Below the pieces are notes generated by a model. The model was not told the DNA's origin. It saw only the letters and a list, made by a program, of their open reading frames with translations, and searched no databases. This document shows, piece after piece, positions 57,708 to 64,000 of a stretch of DNA of 64,000 bases (its first letter is position 1; every line of letters starts with the position of its first letter). The translations under genes and the position numbers were made by a program. Origin of the DNA: Prosopocoilus inquinatus (taxonomy: Eukaryota > Arthropoda > Insecta > Coleoptera > Lucanidae); NCBI GenBank assembly GCA_036172665.1, contig CM069876.1, positions 36,301,001-36,365,000 on the forward strand. The letters run 5' to 3'.

Positions 57708-58110
57708 TTTTCTAATAACCCGTTTACACATTCGCGTGACCACGTCCAGGTGAATCGACGAGGTGAGAAGGCGAAACATGAGCGCGAAGTTCGTATCGAA
57801 CGCGTATTCGATACGAATTTCGGCAATCACGCATGGTATGTGTTGCAAATTACATATTTCAATTTCTTTTTTTGGTGGAACTAACTTAGATTGGGTTTAA
57901 GTTGTATTCGACTGAGTTGATTCTTATTGAATTTTAAGGTTTTGATTTTCTAGTTTTCATTTCTTTCAAACTCTTCTAATAACCCGTTTACACATTCGCG
58001 TGACCACGTCCAGGTGAATCGACGAGGTGAGAAGGCGAAACATGAGCGCGAAGTTCGTATCGAACGCGTGTTCGATACGAATTTCGGCAATCACGTATGG
58101 TATGTGTTGC
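57708..58110. repeat. tandem duplication of 264 bp with perfect palindrome
   Basis: CGTTTACACATTCGCGTGAC occurs at 57721 and 57985, and the two copies are almost identical. Each contains the palindrome TTCGTATCGAA-CGCG-TNTTCGATACGAA (arms of 11 bp). Confidence 0.8.
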
Positions 58111-58400
58111 AAATTACAATTTCGCAGCGAATGTATAAACACCAAGTTCGTCTCGTCCACTCATCACTGCAAGGCCTTTGATTCCTCCCCAAAAGATCAC
58201 TTCCAGCGCGAGCGCCGCGAGCCACGAATGTCGAGGCGAACGACGAGCCGAATACCGAGTAAACCGATTACACATTCGCCTCGCCATCGCCATTCGAATT
58301 CGCAAACCACAAGCCGAATGCCGAGTGAACCGATTACACATTCGCCTCGTTCACTCGCCTCACCATTCGAATTCGTGCGAATATATAAACTTGGTATAAG
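58100..58400. repeat. GC-rich direct repeats ACCGATTACACATTCGCC
   Basis: A unit of about 67 bp (GCCGAATNCCGAGTRAACCG then ATTACACATTCGCCTCG) occurs twice at 58247-58380. It produces overlapping arginine-rich frames on both strands (plus 58027-58464, minus 58114-58341), which I reject as genes. It is related to the CACATTCGCG unit just before it. Confidence 0.6.
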
Positions 58401-59440
58401 GTTTCTTTGGAAACGTCAAGGAACGTTAGGGATCGGATGTTTATATTTTATGCGTCATTCATAGCATCGTCGACGGAGACGAAAAAAAAATTAAAATTGT
58501 TTAATCTGTAGAACGCACACCACGAATGTTTTCACGAGTTTCGATGCGCCTTCTGGAATTGTCTGCAAGGTTCTCCAAGGATGAAACCTGTATAAAAGCT
58601 GAACCTGGCACGTGATTTAGTTCAATTTCTATTTAGACAGCGACGTAGCTACAATCTTTATGATCAATAGCTCTACTCGTCGTAGAATGATAATCTACTT
58701 TTACTTAAAAAAAGCGATCGTGTAGAAACATTACCGGAACTTCTAAAAGAATAAATAAAATTTTAACTCCGTACTAAGGCGAGATGGAAAGAATATCGTA
58801 AAGTTGAGACTCTAAATTTTTTCCAGCGCTGCGCAACTATAAACAAAATTCCCAAGCGAGTAATTCGATCCGTGTGTTTTCTGTACACCGTTAAGTTCGC
58901 CGTAAACGTAAGAAAATAGCGGCAAACCGCGACCGGAGAACTATAAACTTGAGTTCGGCATTAAAACGAAATTACCCTTAAACTCCAACAACACCGCAAA
59001 CATAACGCAATCCGTAAAGATTAATTAAGCCCGCTCCTGCTCTCCCTAATAACGATCACGAGATTTCTTTATTTCGCCAGCGCGCGCGAGGTGTTGTGCT
59101 GTCGTATACAGGGGGGTGGTGGACATCATTCCTGGCACGTAATTTTCTCATTTATCCGAACAGCAAACCAATTGTCGAGTCGAGTTTTTGTCAGTCATCG
59201 TAAATTCTGATTCAGACGGGGGAGCCATTTATTAAAGCGGTAATAAGAGGTAACCGGATAAGGTTGGCGTTTTCAATTCCTCTCAAGTTGGTAATCAGAT
59301 GTCGTACGTGATGTTATTCGGCGGAGTTGGAGTGCGTCCGATGAGCGACTACTCTCCAAACTGAGTGGATGTGCTTGAAATTTTAATTGCTCTCTGCGAA
59401 AATCCAGACCAAAACGATTAAAATCCCTTTTTCTTGCCTA
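58400..59440. other. intron, unique-looking
   Basis: 58780-59110 is GC-richer and free of repeats. No exon could be supported. Confidence 0.35.
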
Positions 59441-60304
59441 TTACATTCCCCCCTGCATTCTCAAATCGATTTCATCTAGTTGGCCTTCGAAATCTTCTCA
59501 CATATTTTTTCAACCCTTAATTTCTGAAGCTCGAGTTAATGTAGACCTCCAAAAGTTACTTCTTCTTGTGAAACCTAATAATCACATCATTCCACGACTT
59601 GATCGAAGCTTTCATCTCTCCTCTCTTCCGTTTTCTTGTGTTTCATTCACCTTTGATTTCTGAATCACTGAAATTTAATTTGGCCTTCGATATTTTGAGT
59701 TGTGTTACGGTGCCATTGTTCGTTAGGGGTATTACTGTGCGTGTCGAATTTTCCGAAAGCAAATTATTTCGAGCATGCTGCTTTAAAGAGTTCTTCAAAT
59801 AACCTATCGTTTTAAATTCGAGCCTGCGTCTCTTTTCTATCACTACCCAATAGCTGGCAAAGTTTAGACAGCTGCGGCTTAATACAAAAGAACAGCTTTA
59901 ATGTTCTTTTCGTGGCAGCACATTATTTAATATCCTCCTTTAATGAACTTCTGGAACAACTGCACAACAAAGGAATCGCCGAGTCTGGGAATGTTGACAT
60001 GTTTACTTTTCAAGTTTTGTTGCTTTTTTATTTCCGTTTAAAGCGAGCACCTGAGGGCGGCTTTCTTTGATCGGCAAAAATCAAAGGAGTTCTTCGTCTT
60101 AAGCTTTGCGTAGTACTCCCCATTATTGTCTTATCGGTAACAACCATTCCAGGTTGTCGCACAATGAACATCGGCTATCATTTGGGGTGCTCTGAAGCTT
60201 CTGCAACTTGTTCAGTCTGATCCAAGAGTCTATTTGGAAAGGTACGATTTGGGCATGATGCTCTTTCTTCCCCTTGCATGTTTTATCTAACGGCGTTGTT
60301 TCTT

Positions 60305-60455
60305 CCACCAGCTTTACGTTTCCTCTCGGTTTTCCCTTCGCCGTTAGGTCTTCCGAGTTTTCGGCGAGCTCCACTTAGACCAGCTTTGCGTTTACTATCG
60401 GCTTTCCCTTCGCCGTTAGGTCTTCTGGGTTTTCGGTGAGCTCCACTTAGACCCT
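60305..60455. repeat. 75-bp direct repeat
   Basis: CAGCTTTACGTTTCCTCTCG ... GAGCTCCACTTAGACC is followed immediately by CAGCTTTGCGTTTACTATCG ... GAGCTCCACTTAGACC. Both contain TTTTCCCTTCGCCGTTAGGT or a close variant. Confidence 0.75.
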
Positions 60456-61589
60456 TGATGGATACTACCCACCTTGTTGGTTAGGCACAAGATTAGCACT
60501 GACTACGATTGACTTCAGTGCTGCCGGTTGGGATGGATTGGGATTGAATCAAACTAACGCGCAAATTGCTCAAAAGGCACCATTCAATTTTTTTGGGAAC
60601 GCAGGAAAAACCCACGTCCTAATTATACAACAAACCGTTGTTAAATCAGTAAAAATAACACAGTTAATCAGGGACGTACTGTATTACGGCCGTGGAGCCA
60701 GGCTGACAGGCAACCAGGTTTACAAAAGAGCAAACCGTTCGAGGCCAACACTAGTCCGTTTAAAAATAAATACAAATAGTCCTAAGACTCAATCCAAGAC
60801 GTACGTATACTAAGACTCAATTCAAAACTAAGTCTACTAAATGTAAACTTAAAAAAACCTCGAGTCAGTAATTCAGTGCGCAAAAAGGACAAGAGGCCAC
60901 TGAAACAGCACCAGTTCCTTGAGCAACTAAATCGCATCCGATCTCGTTTCGTCTAACTTTAAAACTTAACCAACACGTAAATGCGGCAAATCAAATTGTC
61001 CGGAAGGGGCATAAAACAATTTAAATGTTGAGGGTCACACAACATTTATATACTATCAAAATTTTACGGCAACGCCACAATAAATTGTCGGCGCAACAGT
61101 AACATTAATTAAATCAAAAGAAAGGAGAAAAAGCAAAGCTCCGACCTTTCGTTGTCCATCGAGTCACGTCGGAGCTAGAAGTTGAGGACAAAAAAACGTA
61201 AAGTACGGATCAAATTAGCCGATGACAAAGAAAATTCTCCTGGAGGAACACCATCCAGGTTGAACAAAAAGGGCTTTAGCTTCGGGTGGCACCGTTAACA
61301 CCGGTCAGCGGCCGTAAAATTTATTTCACCCCCCAGGGGAAATAATTTGAGTACACACACACAGAAATGGTTCACCCCAAATTTCAATTGAAAATAGATC
61401 GTCGCAAAGTTGTTCCGGGGTAAGGGGAACAGGAAACCAAACGATAAGACGGGGATCGAAAATGACCAGCCAGCCAATCAGACGAAATCTTGACATAAAC
61501 GCCATCCCAATAGTGGAATAGATCAAGGGTCATTGGAAAAAGCATCGAGCCGTGAACGAGCTTGACCAGAAAACGTAAAGGAATGGCAC

Positions 61590-62225
61590 AAAAAAATTAA
61601 TGCAGACCGAACGGCGATAACCGGAGTAAAATTAAACAAAACTTGTTTAACTACCGAAAATAAAGCTAGCTTATTTCTGCATCAAAAATACAATAAATAA
61701 AAATAATAATAATAAAATAAAATCTTATAATTAAACGAAAAGACCGGGCACTCGATCCAAAATAAAAATTATAGAGTACATCTCCATGCATAACAGGATT
61801 CTTAAATAATTTCCGCCTCCGGTGTACTGCTGGAAACAACGCCAAGTCGAAAAAACCGTGAAACAAGAAACACGTAAAACGCAAACCTGTCTAGATTTTC
61901 AGGTTTATTGATTGGAGTTAATTTCAAGTTGTGATTTGAGTTTATTAAATGAACTCCAACTCAGTCGTGATTCCATATCCGTATTTTTCTAGCTGAAATT
62001 ATCCTTTCACAACGGACGGCGCAAAAAATGAAAGCAGACCGAACGACGATAACCGGAGTAAAATTAAACCCAACTTGTTTAACACACGAAAATAAAGCAA
62101 GCTTACTTCTGTATCAAAAATACAATCAAGAATCCTATAAAGAAAATATTTAATTAAACGAGAAGTCCGCGCACTCGATGAAAAAAAAAACAACTATCGA
62201 TTCGTCTCTATGCATAAGAACATCT
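61590..62225. repeat. tandem duplication, period about 430 bp
   Basis: GCAGACCGAACGGCGATAAC at 61602 recurs at 62034 as GCAGACCGAACGACGATAAC. Both are followed by CGGAGTAAAATTAAAC, AACTTGTTTAAC and, further on, GCACTCGAT and CTCCATGCATAA or CTCTATGCATAA. The copies are diverged by indels. Confidence 0.75.
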
Positions 62226-62839
62226 CAGCGCGACGTGTGAAAGGAAACACGCAGTTCGCTCGCTCGAGAATTCGAATTTCTAAAAATAGAAATAATTCCT
62301 ATTATATAGAACGTCCCAAAACAACGAAGGGAAAATAAACTGTAACACGGAACGTAGGACGTACGCGGACCCTCCTGATGAGTCCTTTGCTGTCGCGGAC
62401 AACGCAGACGCAACAACTGAGTCGAGGTCGAAGTGACAGAGTTGCAAATCAAGTGGAAACTATTACTTTTTTTATTTCCACGAGTTTTGAGTTAAGTCAA
62501 GTGACCGCGTTGCCTTTAAAACTGTTTACGTTATTTTTTTGTACAGCGAATAATGGTTCTGTTTGAAGTGATTGTGGATTAAAACCACGTTCAATTTAAT
62601 CGTTTAATTTGATTTAGTGCAATATACAGTAATACGCACATCGACACATAAGTAAGATGCGCTCAATTTTTCGCGATTAATCAACTCTCACGCCCCGTGC
62701 CCGTCACAACTGGGCTGCTGGCTGTGCTGAAAGTTAATTTCCCCAGGAATTTTAATGTAATTAATTAAATTTAATCTTGCTGATATTCAAGTAGGCAGCA
62801 GTTGCCCCTTTATTGGGTGATATTTAAAAACTGAGTATA

Positions 62840-63290
62840 GTCAGTCTGTTCCTTTGCGTGCTTGAAGTCCTCTTCTTTCCTTTTTTGCGTATTTTATTCA
62901 CTTATCACTTTGATTTGACATTCAATATTTTGAGTGTCTCTTTTTTTAGTGATACTGATTATAATGAGTTCTTTCCTCCGCATGCTTGAAATCTTCTTGT
63001 TCCCTTTTTTGCGTATCTTATTCACTCCCTGATTTGTGAAATTCTCTAAAATTTGATTTGACCATAAATATTCCCCAGGACTGATTATAAACAGTGCTTT
63101 CGAAACCTTGTTCTCTGCTTCATGCTCATTTTATACAGGTATCCCTTCATTTCTGAAATTTTCTGAAATTCTTTGAAATTCTATTTATTTAGTAGTTCTG
63201 CGCTTTTTTTTTCTTGTAGGCGAAACCTAAAAACTGATTAAATCAGTTCTTTCCTCTTCGCGTGCTCGAAGTCCTCTCTTAATTACGCCG
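62840..63290. repeat. pyrimidine-rich tandem array
   Basis: A loose unit of 110-140 bp (GATTATAATGAGTTCTTTCC, GCATGCTTGAAATCTTCTTG, TTTTTGCGTATCTTATTCAC, CTGAAATT) is present three times. Diverged relatives lie at 59440-59780 (TTTCTTGTGTTTCATTCACC, GGCCTTCGATATTTTGAG). Confidence 0.6.
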
Positions 63291-64000
63291 AGGAACGTCG
63301 ACCGCACGTGCCACTTTCCACTCCTTTGATCTCGCCAACATTATTCGTCTGTAAGTTACGTTTGTGATTGTGATCTCCGTATAATAATAATATCCGCCGC
63401 TTTGTGTGCAATTATCGACCGTAACGCGCTCTTACGGATCACACGAAAGCAAAACTCTCCGCTGGTGGACTGGACGGTTATCCAGAAAGCAAACGCACGA
63501 GAAGATTCCCTAAACAATTCAAAATAAAACATGTACATATTTCTTACCCGAGATTAACTTCCGTGTTTGTTATCCATCTTCTTTTAATCGTAATATTTTA
63601 ATATTAATTAATATAATTAATTGTTGGTGTTGGTGACCCGACCGTCTTCATAGAATTTTCTCGCTTCGTTATTTGTTAGCCCATTATTTGTGGGACCGTT
63701 TAGTACAATTCGAAAAAAATATATATATTTCTTCTTCATCTTCTTTTAATCATTAAAGGAGAAGGGCAACGGCCTCAGAAACCTTCAAATTAATTTAATA
63801 ATAAGAACTCCAATAAATTCGGACGTTTACGCCAAACTTTCCAGTAAAGGGCAGATCTGGCCTGACTGAAATTTGAATTTCATAAACGCTTTACTTCACT
63901 GCAGCTTTAAAGAAGACAGTTCGGTCAACCCATCCTTACGTTATATTTAAAGTGGCGTTGTTAGGGGGCATAGCGGAACGAACACATTAATAACAATCAG
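63291..64000. other. intron or 5' flank, no feature
   Basis: The minus strand has a GTAAGAAATATG donor-like site near 63540, but the frame before it closes after a few codons, so no first exon is called. AT-rich and otherwise unassigned. Confidence 0.35.

Noticed and set aside
58027..58464. 145-codon plus-strand arginine/serine-rich frame
   Set aside because: Arises from tandem GC-rich repeats; overlapping frames are open on both strands, as expected from repeat periodicity rather than coding.
61666..61884. Signal-peptide exon for megalin
   Set aside because: The minus-strand frame has a hydrophobic N-terminus but begins at a TTG codon and lies in one half of a tandem duplication.

Overview
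The window looks like insect genomic DNA: AT-rich, with a multi-exon animal gene whose introns are full of short foldback transposons, A-rich dispersed repeats and tandem arrays. A beetle or related holometabolous insect is my guess; nothing here fixes the order. The one gene I can name is on the minus strand and runs from about 46160 down through position 1. It is the N-terminal half of megalin / LRP2 (Drosophila mgl), a giant endocytic receptor of the LDL-receptor family. Fifteen coding exons could be placed by reading frame plus splice signals: 46032-46160, 37057-37188, 29928-30182, 17479-17727, 15949-16352, 11077-12633, 10692-11010, 10023-10496, 6053-6246, 5738-5998, 5488-5674, 5038-5425, 4583-4908, 991-1382 and 1-937 (cut by the window edge). 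Joined, they give 6204 nt, about 2068 codons, in one open frame.

Domain order from N to C: six LDL-receptor class A (LDLa) modules (ligand cluster I); two EGF modules; YWTD propeller 1; EGF; propeller 2; EGF; eight LDLa modules (cluster II); two EGF modules; propeller 3; EGF; propeller 4; EGF; start of propeller 5. This is the vertebrate LRP2 layout, except that LRP2 has seven LDLa modules in cluster I. The signal peptide and probably one more LDLa therefore lie beyond the right edge. The later clusters, the membrane segment and the cytoplasmic tail lie beyond the left edge.

Introns fall into two classes. Six are 53-129 nt and one is 195 nt, all between 938 and 11076. The others are 1.1 to 12 kb and hold all the repeats. 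Layout by region: 1383-4582 is mostly one large foldback element with hAT-like ends; 6247-10022 is an intragenic tandem duplication that copied a splice acceptor and 28 nt of exon; 12634-15948 holds an A-rich repeat, a MITE and a decayed tandem array; 17728-29927 (12 kb) holds a GC-rich island, a hAT MITE with perfect 8-bp target duplication, a T-rich degenerate array, a group of unrecognised coding-like segments, and a 2.67-kb pogo-like non-autonomous element; 30183-46031 holds a second copy of the A-rich repeat, a foldback with a hammerhead-like motif, and more A-rich blocks. 46161-64000 is upstream intron with a tRNA-derived SINE, a nested MITE, a higher-order satellite of 203+191 bp units, three copies of another A-rich repeat, and short tandem duplications.

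No intact transposase, reverse transcriptase, rRNA gene, CRISPR array or bacterial-type feature was seen. Exon coordinates were read by hand from frame, GT/AG signals and phase agreement and should be good to the base in most cases. Repeat boundaries are approximate unless a target duplication is stated.
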